A DNA stretch of 64,000 nt. Source: Anniella stebbinsi (lineage: Eukaryota; Chordata; Lepidosauria; Squamata; Anniellidae). Positions within the stretch are counted from its first letter, which is position 1. Every line of letters begins with the position of its first letter. The notes beneath the pieces are model-generated. The model made no database searches, was not told the origin of the DNA, and worked only from the letters and a program-made list of their open reading frames with translations. Of the stretch, positions 1 to 11,534 are shown in pieces. The position numbers and the translations under genes were made by a program. Where the stretch lies: assembly GCA_029215795.1 (NCBI GenBank), contig JARDYH010000004.1:212762517-212826516 (forward strand), read 5' to 3'.

Positions 1-406
1 GGAACTATCCCTCACCTCAAATGCACAATTCTACAACAGTGAAATCAAAAGATTTGCAGAAAGGGCAAGTTGTATGCCGATTAGGAGAAAGGGGACAATA
101 ACCTCCCTGATCCTCTTTTAACTGACTCAGCTCTAAATTTTTATGACACGTTGACGGAGAGCAAGATCTCCCTGAAGGAAGAATGAAAACAATCTGGCCA
201 TTTAATCATTCTTGAGCAAATGATTTATGAGCAGAGTGTAATGAAGAAGCATGCATTTCACAAGCTAAAACAAGCCTACATTTTTCAAACTTTTCTATTG
301 CTAGAAGTAAGTCTCATTATGTGTGTATAAGATTTAAATCTAAAGCTGTCTTAAAACATCTAGGGATTGACAAACCTATCAATTTCACTTTCTCCCACAT
401 CCTTTT

Positions 407-437
<31 letters not shown>

Positions 438-628
438 CTCAAATTCTTTCCATCCTGCATTTGAAGGAATTTATAACTTTTGTTAAGCATCTATCAAATA
501 ACCCTTTTGCTTCATCCCTGCTCATTTCTGGAATGCAACACTAAGGGTTTCTCCCAAATGGAATTTGGCCCTTGGACTGAAGGAGGTTCAGCATACCTGG
601 CCTAGAGAATACTGAGGTAGATGGCCCA
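1..628. other. No gene or clear repeat apart from one microsatellite
   Basis: AT-rich DNA without a supportable reading frame. The only structure I recognise is the CAT/TCA microsatellite at 408-438. Confidence 0.5.
408..438 (+). repeat. (CAT)n microsatellite
   Basis: About ten CAT units with one CAC interruption. Confidence 0.9.
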
Positions 629-962
629 ATAGCTAAGGATGTGCAAATCGAGTCCACATCACTTTGCTATCCATGCATATTTTCATGCACATTTTCCAAC
701 TGTATGCATCAATTGTATGCATCAATGAAATGTAAGCATTCTCTTCCCATTGATTAAAGCTTATTTGTATGTATTTTTCAGAAGGATGCATTTTTTATGT
801 ATATTTTTAAAGACATGTTTTGATTCGCAAATCACATTACAAGATCAAAAATGTACAGACTTCAACCATAGATCATGTCCGAGTCTCTGTTTGGCCCAGA
901 CGGTATGAACTGGTTAAGTCCTGATAAAAAATGAACTGAAACAAATTTCTCATACATCCCTA
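629..962. mobile_element. Probable hAT-type MITE with ATGCAT-rich interior
   Basis: The left part reads TAAGGATGTGCAAAT and the right end reads TACATCCCTA, the TAGGGATG-type end seen in several other elements here. The interior repeats ATGCAT and its reverse complement. The flanking 8-mers match at only about half their positions, so the target duplication and the exact left end are uncertain. Confidence 0.45.
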
Positions 963-1498
963 GCAATCATGAAATACGATAATATCCTCAATGGGGTTTC
1001 CATTACAGTGCCATCTATTTTTTACTAGATTTTACTGACAATAATTATATTTTGTCTTCCAGCCATATACTTATTTTAAAAAGAAATGGCTTAATTGAAA
1101 AATAACCTCATTTAACACCTTTCATAGAAAGGTGGAAGAACAGTGTTTTGAAGCCTTAATACTGGATTTGGAAAAAATGTGTGTCAGGGGCTCAAGTCAG
1201 AGAGCTGCTGGAATCAAGAAATAATGCAAAGCTGTCTCATTACAAAGTCTTATTAACGAGTCAATGTCCTCAAATCTTGGATAGAAGATTCTTTTTCATT
1301 TCACCTTATGATATCCATTAAGCTTTAAACATAACTGAATTTAATTCTGAGGATATATTTTTCAATGGAATGTGAGAGAGGAAGTAAGTGGAAGAGAGCA
1401 GAATATACCTGATGAAAGAAGAACAAATCTTGAAATAATGTTTTTTGGCCATACACACCCTTCCATTAGGCATTGTACCTTTAAAGGTATCCTTTTTA
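963..1498. other. No recognised feature
   Basis: Unique-looking AT-rich sequence. I see no gene, inverted repeat or tandem repeat. Confidence 0.4.
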
Positions 1499-1953
1499 CA
1501 TTGACAGGTTAGAACAGGTTCAGAGGAGGGCAACAAAGATTATCCATGGACTTGAGGACATGCCCTATGAGGACAGGCTGAAGGAACTTGGGTTGTTCAG
1601 TCTGGAGAAAGGAAGACTGAGGGGAGACATAAAAGGATGCCACAGGGAAGATGGTCAAGAACTATTTTCCATGGCCACAGAAATTAGGACCCGAAATAAA
1701 GAGCATAAGTTGCAGCTACCTAGATTCTGATTAAATACAAGGAAAAACATCCTGAGGATAAGATCTGTACAACAGTGGAACAGTCTACCTACAGAGGCTG
1801 TGGGTTCTCCATCTCTGGAGGTTTTTAAGAAGAGGCTGGACAGTCACCTCTCATGGATGGTTTAATTGGGTTTCCTGTATATTGAAGAGCCTTGGACCAG
1901 ATGATCCTTGTGGTCCCGTTCCAACTCATCAATTCCCTGATTCTATGATTCTA
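1499..1953 (+). mobile_element. CR1 LINE, 3' end fragment
   Basis: This matches the well-known CR1 3' region: a GGTTCAGAGGAGGGCAAC-like segment, then GACAGGCTGAAGGAACTTGG, a run near GGAAAAACATCCTGA, and the terminal words CTGATTCTATGATTCTA. Tandem ATTCTATG-type 8-mers are the diagnostic CR1 3' tail. The element is in sense orientation on the plus strand and 5'-truncated, as most CR1 copies are. The underlying RT frame is broken, so no product is expected. Confidence 0.85.
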
Positions 1954-2569
1954 AATGATTATGTTAAAGCAGTGCTGCACAACGACTTTCAGACCAAGAG
2001 CCGAATTCCATTCAAAGAAGCTTTGGGGGACCACATTTCAGTGAAGAGTGGGGCTCATGGCAAAAGTAGTGGAGCCAAAAGTACCAGAAAAAAATAATAC
2101 CAGCATCTTTTAGTTTAAAGACCTTACTGCTAGTAACTAAACCTTAGGGGAAGGTATTTCAAACTTTTAAAATGGAGGGGGTGTTCTAAAACATGGGAAG
2201 CCACAAAATGATCCATGGTTGGTGGAAAGGAGCATCTGGAGATCTTCAGAGGGGCAGATTGGTACTCAGCAATGACTGAGGGGCCAAGTATTCCTATTGC
2301 TGGCCATTCATCCCTTCCTTTATCCATCAGCTTTTCTCATAGAATTGTTCTTCTACTGACTGCTCAACCACTACCAACCTAAAACCAATCAGACCTTGCA
2401 CCATGAAGCATCTCAGACTCCTCAGGTTCCAACCCTATGGCTAGTCTTTGAAGGACCTTTCTAACGTTCAACTGAAACACTCCCGACAGTATGCCCACTG
2501 TTGCCTCTATCACCTCCGCTTCCTCTTCCCCCTTCCTCTTTGGACCTCCATCCTCTCTGCCAGCCCCCC
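1954..2569. other. No recognised feature
   Basis: No gene or repeat that I can name. Short open frames here have no family features. Confidence 0.35.
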
Positions 2570-2700
2570 TCCTTATAGTGTGGCCATGGGTCCTACTTGA
2601 TAGAGGACAATCCTCTATTTGAATGACTGTCCAGGGATAGTCTTCCATCTGAGGGCATCCTCTTTTTGAAAGATTGTTCACTTCAAGTCCAGTTTAAAGC
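2570..2700 (+). repeat. Unnamed interspersed repeat, copy 1
   Basis: Contains CCTCTATTTGAA, CTCTTTTTGAA and AAGTCCAGTTTAAAG in order. The same series in reverse complement lies near 36465-36575, so this is a dispersed repeat rather than unique DNA. Its class is unknown to me. Confidence 0.55.
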
Positions 2701-2730
2701 TGAAGTGTCATAGGATGAGAGAGAGGCCCT

Positions 2731-3280
2731 TTCTACACTGGAGGGGTGTAGAGGGCTCAGGGTGGAGGATCCCAGAAGTAGCTACTTCCAGGATTGGCGC
2801 ACCCAATATACATGCAAAATGTGATGGACTGGGCTGCTCCTGGGCTGTCACAAGTTGCGGCCACCATTTTTTTTAAGCAAGAAGAGCACACGAGTGCTCC
2901 AGCAAAGAACTGTAAGTTTTTTTTTAAAAAAAAACAGAACAATCCAGCCCCCCTCCCTCCCACCATCCTGGGGATGGCGATTTTGCTATCCCCCCTCTCT
3001 TGATGGCCACAGAGCCACGCAGTGCGGCTCTGTGGCCATCTGTACTGCCACGCTTACTCACGCATAAGTGTGGCAGCACCGGGGCAGGGGGCACATTCTT
3101 TCGTGGTCCCGGGAAGTTCCCGGGACTGTGGAAGAATCAGGATTTTTCTGGTTCCTGGGAACCAGGAAAAATCCCATGCCCCCCCCCCCACACCTCCAGG
3201 ACTCCCTGTGAGTCATTCGGACACACAGGGAGCAGCCGGGGTCACTTCTAGGCATTTTGCCTGGTGTGGAAGGTCACCAT
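2731..3280. mobile_element. Non-autonomous DNA element, TIR GGCCCTTTCTACAC (family B), degraded copy
   Basis: Begins GGCCCTTTCTACACTGGAGG and ends near GGTGTGGAAGGTC, the decayed partner end. The interior matches the better copy at 11642-12176: a GGCCACCATTTTT segment, GAGCGCNNGAGTGCTCC-like words, a CC-rich stretch with GGGATGGC, then GGAACTTCCCGGGA-type inverted words. The superfamily is uncertain. Confidence 0.6.
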
Positions 3281-4390
3281 ACAATGTTGAAGTTGCCCAT
3301 CTGCAGAGAGCAGCACCTAGACAGTCGACTGTGCAGTACACCTAGTCACACACACCCTACTATGGTGAGATGTATTTTATACCTGTTTAAATGAGAGCAT
3401 TTTTTAAAATTTGATTGGTAAACATGTGTTACAAGGGGAAATTGCATCCTCTCCATTGTCTCTCCACCTGACTCTTTGTGTTGTGTGTGAAGAGGTTATA
3501 TTTTCTGCCCATTTGCTTCTATTTTGACTTTTTGCTACTGTCTTTGTGTGCGTCGCCATTATTTCCATGGTGAATTCTCTTCTGCTGGCTGAAAAAAAGA
3601 GTCTCTTCATTAGCACCACATTCGCTGCGAACATTTCATATGGATGTAAATTTGTTCGGATGGTTTGGGGGATTATTTTTTAAAAAAAATATATATATTT
3701 ATACTTTTTCATTAGGCAGCACCTGTGGAAAAAAACTAGTATCGGCTTTGCCCTGAGATTAAACTGCTTGAATTCATTCTATCTGTTCTGAAGCAGATAA
3801 AAGAACATGGCACTGTCACCCTTTTTTTAAAATCAGCATCGAGCTCTTCTATTTCCTATGCTGAGACAGCATGTGTTAATAATTGCTAGTGCCTACTATC
3901 CTAAAGAAAACATAAAATATGAATTGTGTTCAGCTCAAGATACGCAGTGCTTCAGTAAATACTGTAATGAAAACCTGGTTGACAACGATTAATGCAAAAT
4001 GCTTTTCTTACTGTGGGATGTTTCACTGTGCAAGGATAATGTCATTAATATACATTGCACTGCAGCAGCTCATTCAGTTTGGTGGCTTTTTCTCTTCATG
4101 CACTTTTATTTTATTTTATTTGAAATTGACTTCATATTTCTTTCCTCTCCTCTTGCGACATTTATCTTAGTCATCAAATGGCCAGCAAACATTAGTAGTT
4201 TTGCGAAGCCTAAACAAAGCATTGATATTGTCCACTGGAGCAGCTGGTGAGGATGTTGGAAGAATCCATTTGGGGAGGGATTGCTGAATGAGGTTTCCTT
4301 GGTTCAGACCACCCACCCACCCTGACTGCATTCCATTTTCCACTGCAGCGCCTGCAGCTTGTCGGGCCAATACAGAGATTTTCTCTGTTT
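3281..4390. other. No recognised gene or repeat
   Basis: AT-rich sequence, including a run of A and AT near 3675-3705. Nothing here has protein-family features. Confidence 0.4.
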
Positions 4391-4680
4391 CTTTAATTTG
4401 AGCAAAATTACGACTGGAAATTGTGTAAATTCATATAATTTGCCCAAATCACACCCAGAATGTGTGCAAATTATGCAATTTTGTGCAAATTGAGATCATA
4501 ATTTGCATAAATGTGTTTGTGCAAATCACAGCTTCACACACACACACACACACACACACACAAATTTCTGCCAACAACAACAACCAACTGAGCCTGCAAG
4601 TGCAAACTGAATTTGGTCAAGCCAACAAAGAACTGGACTTTCTAGGGACAGACATCCCTACTGGGATGTAACAGAGCACA
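4391..4680. mobile_element. hAT-type MITE fragment with TTTGCACAAAT words
   Basis: Dense repeats of AATTTGCA, TGTGCAAAT and AATTTGCATAAAT with a (CA)n tract inside, ending near CTAGGGACAGACATCCCTA. The same word fills parts of 32880-33010 and 42512-42864. A clean pair of ends was not found. Confidence 0.45.
4535..4562 (+). repeat. (CA)n microsatellite
   Basis: Fourteen CA dinucleotides inside the TTTGCACAAAT-rich element. Confidence 0.95.
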
Positions 4681-5392
4681 GATGCTAGATGATGAGTGAG
4701 GGAAGGCTGATTCAATAACTTTTCAGGGGTTGTCCACTGCTGCTGGATGAGCACCAAACAGGTGTGAAATCGCTGACTCACTAGCACCAGCTCACGCAGC
4801 CTATGGTATCAGCAGGTGGCAGTAGGTGTTTGCTAGCCAATAAGCAGTCATACATCTGCATGCAATGGTGTAGTGGAGCTGGGGCTTGCAGGGACACATG
4901 CAGGTACCTTTTGATTAGCAGGGATACTGATATTGTCTGCCCTCCCCCTTTAAAATCTCCTCTTCCCTCTGAGCTTAGCTCTCTGCGGCAGCTGGAAGAA
5001 AATGACTTTTCCCAGCAACGACCCATTATTCCCTGTTGTAAGGCCACATATTTGGGGGTGGCTTGATCTTGAATGGGCAATTCAGAACCATTAGCTTTGG
5101 GGGAAAACAACTCCATATGAAAATGAAAACTGCTAAAGCTGGTTTGTTGATAAGAATCAATCAAGCTGCCTGCATTTTTGGGCTTTCCATGGGAGTGTGG
5201 CCATAGGGACTGCCATGGGGAACACTTGCACTTCACCATTTAACACTACACCATTGCCTGCATGTGGTTGATCGAACAGCCCCAATGCATCTGCATTACA
5301 ACACACACTAGAAAGAGTGTCAGGCCCTCCTCCCATTCAAGGGGACAGTGGTGACCTCTTACTTCCCAGTCACTGGTCAACACAGGTGCCCA
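4681..5392. other. No recognised gene
   Basis: A 152-codon open frame lies on the minus strand (4781-5239), but it has no domain, no low-complexity bias and no splice context that I recognise. I regard it as chance. Confidence 0.35.
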
Positions 5393-5441
5393 TAAGAACA
5401 TAAGAATATAAGAAAAACCATGCTGGATCAGACCAAGGGCT
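5393..5441 (-). mobile_element. CR1-family 3' tail fragment
   Basis: CATAAGAACATAAGAATATAAG followed by the ATGCTGGATCAGACCAAG word typical of the CR1-like family seen at 7566, 39472 and 61372. The element-sense strand is minus. It is interrupted by the MITE that starts here. Confidence 0.7.
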
Positions 5442-5499
5442 CATCTATACCTAAGGGTGTAGAGGGAGGGAAGGCGGAGCATTGCAGATTGTGGGTGCC

Positions 5500-5546
<47 letters not shown>

Positions 5547-5878
5547 CCACGTGTGGCAAAAAGGTAAGTAAACCCCTGCCAACCCCCCCCCCGCCATCCC
5601 AGGGATGGCAAAATTGCTGCCCCCACATCACCACCATGGGCACGGAATGACCCTATGTAGCTCCATGCCCGTTTGAGGACCCAGGAGGCCACACCACACC
5701 AGCCACGATCCTCGGGATTGTCCCGGGACCATGGAAAAACCAGGATATCCCTGGTTTCAGTCATCCCAGGGTTGTCTCTAGGTTGGCCCCGGTTGATCCC
5801 GGGATCCCCTGTGCATCATATGGACACACAGGAATGACCTAGAGATGATCTTGGGATATCTGGCAGGTGTAGACATGT
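5440..5878. mobile_element. Non-autonomous DNA element, TIR GGGCTCATCTATACC (family C)
   Basis: Left end GGGCTCATCTATACC, right end GGTGTAGACATGTCCC. The internal words GGGATGGCAAAATTGCTGCC, CAGGATATCCCTGGTTTCAG and GGGATATCTGGCAGGTGTAGAC recur in 59899-60630. AAG lies beside each end and could be a 3-bp target duplication. It is inserted in the CR1 tail just before it and contains a long (GA)n tract. Confidence 0.65.
5503..5543 (+). repeat. (GA)n microsatellite
   Basis: About twenty uninterrupted GA units within the family C element. Confidence 0.95.
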
Positions 5879-6903
5879 CCCAAGAGTCCAAGGGCCCATG
5901 AAGGCCCAGAGTCTCATCCTTTGAAAACATTCTCCAATCCATGCAGGATTGAATTTTGGCTACATTAAAAACTGATTGAAATGTACTTATTTATTGATTG
6001 CATTTATATCCTGCCTTTCTATAGCACCACTGCGGGAACACCTGGACTCAGGGACAATGCATGCTTCCATTCCAATACAGCTGCAGCAATGGGACCCAGC
6101 CTTGAAAATTAGACTTCACCCTGAGACTGTGCACTACAATAACTCAGGTCCCTCCAATTGAGCTGCTAATATCTTTAAGAAAATTAGAATATCAACATGT
6201 GGCATCCAGATAGGAAGGTGCAGATTTTCACATGCACACTACACACGCACATCACAGTGAAAAGTCCCTTCCCATCCCCAATTCATCTTCTCTCTAAAAG
6301 TTGTAGCAGATCATGCCAACTGATCCTTAAAAGGTTGCAGTAAGAAGAAAGATTCAAAATATTGCCAAAATATGCTTCATAGGAAAATGTGGTATTTATG
6401 AGCAAAGGCATCTGATATTAATTATATTTTTAAAGCCATTTTTTCTGAGCTGAAATTAATGTCACCAAATTCAAACACTGACACAGTCACACACACACCC
6501 CACTCCAAAGCTGGAAACTGTACCCCAATCTGTACAGTCATTCAGAAGGGTGCATACATTTTACATTGAGAAACTGGGTGTCTCCTTTTCTAAATACACA
6601 GAACCTGATGACTATTTCATAGGAATGCCATGGCAATTCCATAGCCCAATGATTTTATATATAGATATGTCGATATATGTGACCTGACTCAGTAGAACCC
6701 AAAATTCAGTTTATTTGAGTAAGGAGGGGAGTAAGATGAGTCCTCAATTGAATCCACAATTCCCATCACTCTAAAAGCATGCTCCCCATAGCCACCTTAA
6801 AGCAGTAGCTAAGGGAGCCACCACAAAAAGTCAAGAGGATAATGCTTCCCCAACTATAATTTAAGCACCCATTATTTAATTTTCTTAGTTTATTAGTTTC
6901 CCT
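5879..6903. other. Mostly unrecognised; short L2-like tail near 5975-6030
   Basis: TTATTTATTGATTGCATTTATATCCTGCCTTTC is the AT-rich 3' untranslated word typical of L2-like LINEs. The rest shows no gene or repeat that I can name. Confidence 0.4.
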
Positions 6904-6907
6904 ATAG

Positions 6908-7048
6908 CAGCCTCCCCCAATCCTGTTGGGCCCCCCAGAGCTTCTGGACTACAGCTCCCAGCATTCCTGACCATTGTCCATGCAGGCTGGGGGTGATGGG
7001 AACTAAAGTCCAAAACATCTGGAGGGCAAGTAGTTGGGGGGAAGGCTG
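6908..7048. mobile_element. Fold-back MITE (CAGCCT...AGGCTG type)
   Basis: The left side has CAGCCTCCCCCAATC then TTCTGGACTACAGCTCCCAGC. The right side has the complementary TGATGGGAACTAAAGTCCAAAACATC then GGGGGGAAGGCTG. This is a common squamate short inverted-repeat element. Similar copies lie at 44790-44905, 58125-58252 and probably 61235-61365. Confidence 0.75.
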
Positions 7049-7363
7049 TCCTGTAGCTAGTAGCTCTGAGCGTGACATACAATAAAAACACATACAACAA
7101 AACAAAACAGCATACTCAAATAATCAATTACAAAGCAGCAAAGGCTAAGTAAGGGTATACTCCTTTGTTATCAAAATGTACTGTCCTTCTTCCATGCAGA
7201 TCTCTACAATATTTATTCTATATATACAACATTGGTGTTTATTTGTACTGTTGATTGTGAAGATGTCTAGAGATATGGATGGTTGAATGTTCAAGCTCAT
7301 TGAAGTTCTCCAAATTCCTCCTTGAAACTTGGTTAGCCTTGTTCATGTTCCTGAATGTTAGCA

Positions 7364-7404
<41 letters not shown>

Positions 7405-7565
7405 CAATCACGGGGAAAATGCACATTTCCTCACATAGGCTAAAGCCTATCCAATGTTAGTCATACATAGAGTATACCCATTGAAATGAATGAGACTTAA
7501 GTTAGTCATAATGAACTTGCCCCATTCATCTCAAGGAGTCTATTGTACATAGGACTAACATTGGA
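7049..7565. other. No recognised feature apart from (ATT)n
   Basis: AT-rich sequence. The ATT microsatellite is at 7363-7403. Confidence 0.4.
7363..7403 (+). repeat. (ATT)n microsatellite
   Basis: About 13 units of ATT without interruption. Confidence 0.95.
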
Positions 7566-7745
7566 TAAGAACATAAGAAGAGCCATGCAGGATCAGACCA
7601 AGTGTCCATCTAGTCCAGCATTCTGTTCACACGGTGGCCAACAAGCTGTTGACCAGGAACCCACAAGCAGGACATGGTGCTACAGCACCCTCCCATACAT
7701 GTTCCCCAGCAACTGGTGTGTATAGGCTTACTGCTGTTTATACTA
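7566..7745 (-). mobile_element. CR1-family 3' end, minus-sense
   Basis: AACATAAGAAGAGCCATGCAGGATCAGACC, then the words CACACGGTGGCCAACAAGCTG, CCACAAGCAGGACATGGTGC and TTCCCCAGCAACTGGTG. These recur at 33240-33440 and 39472-39860. The terminal AACATAAG repeats mark the LINE 3' end. Confidence 0.8.
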
Positions 7746-7869
7746 GCCCTTGAGAGCCTGCACATGAAATCCTTTTTTGCACATGCATAGAGGATCCTGA
7801 CATTGCAAAGCATTGTGGAGACCCAGGTTGTACAGAGCTCCACACGTGCATTAGAACCTCTGCTTTGAC

Positions 7870-7912
7870 AATAATAATTATAATAATATAATAGTAATAA
7901 TAATAATAATAA
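7870..7912 (+). repeat. (AAT)n microsatellite, imperfect
   Basis: AAT/TAA units with a few substitutions. Confidence 0.85.
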
Positions 7913-8679
7913 CAGACTATTATGCAGGGAAATGGGTTCTTCCTTTTGCTATACAAAAAAGAAAAATGCAAAACAAAAATGTACATACAAGAAAAAAGGC
8001 ATCAACTAATCTAAACTCCTCTTGAAACTCACACCCAAGCCTTTTGATTTTTTTATTATTAGTAGTAGTAGAATTTATCAATTTCATGAGTTTGGGCAGC
8101 ACTCTGAAATGGAAGAGACTCCATATTCCCACTGAAAGGTGTTCTATAAAAGCAGGAGAGCATCTCAAAAAGGATTATTCTCATTGCAAAGGTTTAGGAT
8201 ATGCATTTTCTTTTTTTAAAAAAAGTCTGATTTCAATATTCAAAGTTCACCCTTACCAAATACAAATGGCTCAGTGTAATTTCAATCAGATTCTGAATTA
8301 ATTCCAATTAGCTTTATTTGTAAAGGGAGAACATGTAGTCAGTATTTCCTTTGGCAAAAATAAAAGAAAGAGTCTAGAAAAGAAAAAAGGCAGTGAAGGC
8401 AACATCCCAACGCTCTTCGTTTTAGTAATTAATGCCTATGCAGTACTTTTTAGGTGTATTCATGTTTAATGAAAGACCACACTTCATTAATTTGTTACAA
8501 AGATACATTTCTTTTTTCTGAACTATATCCATAAATTCACAGAATAAGGGTGTCTTATACTTTAATTCTGAGGGGGCGGCATGTTAGGTACAATAATTCC
8601 TTGCATCTGCAGACTTTTTTAAAAAAAGTATATTTTGTAATGAAAGTGCTATGCAATCAGATTTGACTGAAGTTCAGGA
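7913..8679. other. No recognised feature
   Basis: AT-rich sequence. Small open frames show no family features. Confidence 0.4.
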
Positions 8680-9640
8680 AAAATGTATGTTGGTTATATA
8701 AAATGGATACTCTCCAAATTTGTTTCTAAAAATAATACTGTACTATCCCATTCAGAAGTGGTTAACAAAATGCAAAATTTGAAGCTTCCCTGGTTCCAAT
8801 GTTTTCAAATACGTCCCATTTTAATGGCATTAAAAACCAAATTCAAATTGTTTCCTAAAGGAAATAAGTAAGAAGGGATAACAATATCTTCTTCACTGAA
8901 GAAATGCCTTAGAGGTGTGTGGTATAAAATTCTTAATGGTATTGAACAACAACAAAAACAAGGAAATGAGATATATTGAGAAATGGGGAAATGATGTATG
9001 GAGATCTATTTAAATAGAACAATGGGCTGGATCTGGAGGAACATCCCTAAAGTGTTAATGACAACTTCACTAAAAGAGAACTATATTAAAGTTATGCCTC
9101 AGTGATATCTTACCCCATATAAACGAAGTAAAATTTATAACAATTGTTCAGAGAAGTACTGGAGATGTGGGCGGTGGGTGATGAAAGTTGACCTCGTTTA
9201 TGTGTTTTCTGTCTTGTCCTAACTGGGAAATGGTTTTGCAAAATAGTCATGAAATGATGGGACATATGATACCAATGAATCCACTGTAGGTTTTGCTTGG
9301 CTATGTTAAAGACTTAAATTTAATTTGTGATTTAGAGCTTATTGCTAATCTGTGAACAGTTAGTAAAATATTGATAGCTTCTTTCTGGAAACAGATCAAG
9401 ATTCCAACTAATGGAGCTGGTTCCAGAAGGACTGGGACGTGGTTCATATGATAAAATTGACTTATTTAAGAAGATATAAAGAACAAGGTTCTGTAAACAA
9501 CTTTATTCAGAACTGGTCACTTTTTGTAAAGTATTGGAATTCCAAATTCATGGATTGTTCGAGGCGTTATGTTGGCAATGTTGTGTGTTTCCGTTCTTTT
9601 CTTACCTTTTTCTATTTATGATTTGTGAACAATGATCTCT
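8680..9640 (+). pseudogene. L1 LINE ORF2 C-terminal relic
   Basis: Conceptual pieces on the plus strand resemble the C-terminal part of an L1 ORF2 protein. Around 9136-9165 there is a Y-W-R-C-G word, corresponding to the CWRCG-type cysteine motif of L1, followed by a broken His/Trp/Cys-Pro stretch. Downstream (9439-9545) a short frame has KEQGSVNNFIQNWSLFVKYW, which resembles the conserved L1 tail with Asn-Phe, a Trp and a final Tyr-Trp. Frames are broken repeatedly and no RT core is left, so this is an old, non-coding relic. The alternative is another LINE clade with a similar tail. I have no alignment to settle it. Confidence 0.5.
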
Positions 9641-10537
9641 CTCAAGTGAGGTCATAATTCTTGTTCAAAGGGCAATGGGATGTAGAAATGTGCATCTGAA
9701 CTGTTTTTGTTCAGATGTGATTGGGTACCATCCTCGCTATGTGACCCCTAATTGGCTAAGATTATTCCAATAAGAAGGAGGAGGAGACCAAACAGAAAAT
9801 GGAGCCGTCATAGCAATGAGTTGAAAACACTGAGCAAGGACAGCTATGAACAGCAGCAAAGAAAGGGAAAGGAGGGTATTTGGAGGTGCATGATAAGTGG
9901 AATGTCTAGCTTGGCTCTCGGTGCAGGCCTGGCGTCGGGGGCTGGCATGGTTGAGCAGATGCCGCAGGCCCAGGGAGAACCGGAATGCTGCTGCCGGGCG
10001 TCGTGATCTTCTGCTCTTCTGCTTCTCCTCTTAGCCCAGCTGCCCTGTTGGCAAAAGGCACCACTGGCACCATTTTAAAGGAGCTTTCTTATTACCTTTT
10101 GAGTAGCAGTGAGTTGAACTCATCAGGTGTTACCTTTGGGGTGTGGTGGGGGGAATGGCCAATGAGAGTGACAAGAAGAGCACCACCGCTGCTCCTGTGA
10201 CCACATTGGCAGCATCTGTTTGCTTTGGATCGCTGCAACTCAAAACGTAAGACAAAAGTATAAAAAAAGTTGCACGCCATGGCAAGGCCTGCAGGATGGT
10301 CTAGCTAGCCACTGCAACTGCCAGTGGGCCTGACAGGGCAAGGAAGAAGACTGGAAGAGATCCAGAGAAGGAGGAGCAATTGCCTCAGCAGGTGGTTGGC
10401 CAGCTGGGCAAATGAACTAATGGGTGGGAGATCGGGCAAATGAATGGACAGGCAAGTAGATGGGCATGCAGGTGGTAACAGTGGGGAGGAAGGGCAAATT
10501 GGTGGTGGCAGCAGGAGAGAGGGAGGATGGGCAGGTC
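9641..10537. other. No recognised gene; locally GC-rich
   Basis: Sequence from about 9890 is richer in G and C than its surroundings, with simple GGTGG/CAGCAG-like words. There is no domain in any frame. Confidence 0.35.
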
Positions 10538-10858
10538 TAGGGTGACCATATGGAAAGGAGGACAGGGCTCCTGTATCCTTAACAGTTGTATAGAAAATAG
10601 GATTTCAGCCAGTATCATTTGTATGCAGGTAGCATCTGGTGAAATTCCCTCTTTGTCACAATAATTAAAAGCTGCAGGATCTTTTTTCTCTTTTGCATCT
10701 GGTCACTCTAGTATAGCTCCTGCAGCTTTAACTGTTGTGTTGAAGAGGGAATTTCACCAGGTGCTGCATGCATACAAAGGACACCTGCTGAAATTCCCCT
10801 TTCTATACAACTGTTAAAGATACAGGAGCCCTGTCCTCCTTTTCATATGGTCACCCTA
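10538..10858. mobile_element. hAT-type palindromic MITE (family A), complete copy
   Basis: The 321-bp element starts TAGGGTGACCATATG and ends CATATGGTCACCCTA. It is flanked by GGCAGGTC and GGTAGGTC, an 8-bp duplication with one mismatch, which fits hAT insertion. The arms pair over nearly the whole length around a central loop that includes CACTCTAGTATAG. Each arm is itself an imperfect palindrome: a TTTAACAGTTGTA...GGGAATTTCAGC half faces GGTGAAATTCCCT...CAACAGTTAAAGC. No coding capacity. Confidence 0.88.
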
Positions 10859-11534
10859 GGTAGGTCTGCAGTGGTAGTGGGGAGGGAGGGCAGGAAGGCT
10901 GGGAGGGAGGAGGGATGGTTGGCGGGTGGCAGTGTCAGCAGCAGGGAGGGAGTGCTGTCCCATCAGCAGGACACATGGGCAGCCATGTGCCCAGGGCCCA
11001 ATGGAGTCTGCTCCCGGCTCTGCCAAAGGACATTACATGCTAGGTTTGAAGGAGTCCTGACCAAGCCACCTAGCCTGACCCCCAGCCCAACTTTCTCCCC
11101 CTTCCGTATGGTTGCTTATGGTTCTCTGCCCCCACCCCTGCCTGTACCCAACTTGCCAGGTGGTGTGAGGAACTGGGGTTCTTCTTCTATCTCTCATTCG
11201 TTCTTTTAAAAAAGCAGTCAAGCCATGGGTGCATATGACTGGTAGAGATGGCCGCACAACTTTGTTTTAAAAGAAATGAGAAGAGGAGAGAAGAGAAGAG
11301 AGGAAGACCATTCCCATGCCACTTGATAAAGGGTGAGTGTCAGGTCCTGTTTTCTACTTTCTAAAAAATAGTTGTGCAATAGTAGCCCAGGCAATTGCTG
11401 GAGCAAGGTTGGCCAGTGCTTGATAAATCCTTGGAGGATTAAGCTTTCAATGATAGCTACATGCTGCCACCAGCATCAGAGTCAGTCGCTGGGGAACACA
11501 TATGGGATGGTGCTATTGCATTCATGTCCTACTT
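10859..11534. other. No recognised gene
   Basis: Contains GGGAGG-rich simple sequence at 10880-10940. No family features in any frame. Confidence 0.35.

Noticed and set aside
4781..5239. 152-codon open frame on the minus strand
   Set aside because: No domain, signal peptide or compositional bias. The surroundings are non-coding and no splice or promoter context is visible.
5560..5580. Splice-donor-like AAGGTAAGTAA
   Set aside because: Part of a MITE interior. No exon is supported on either side.
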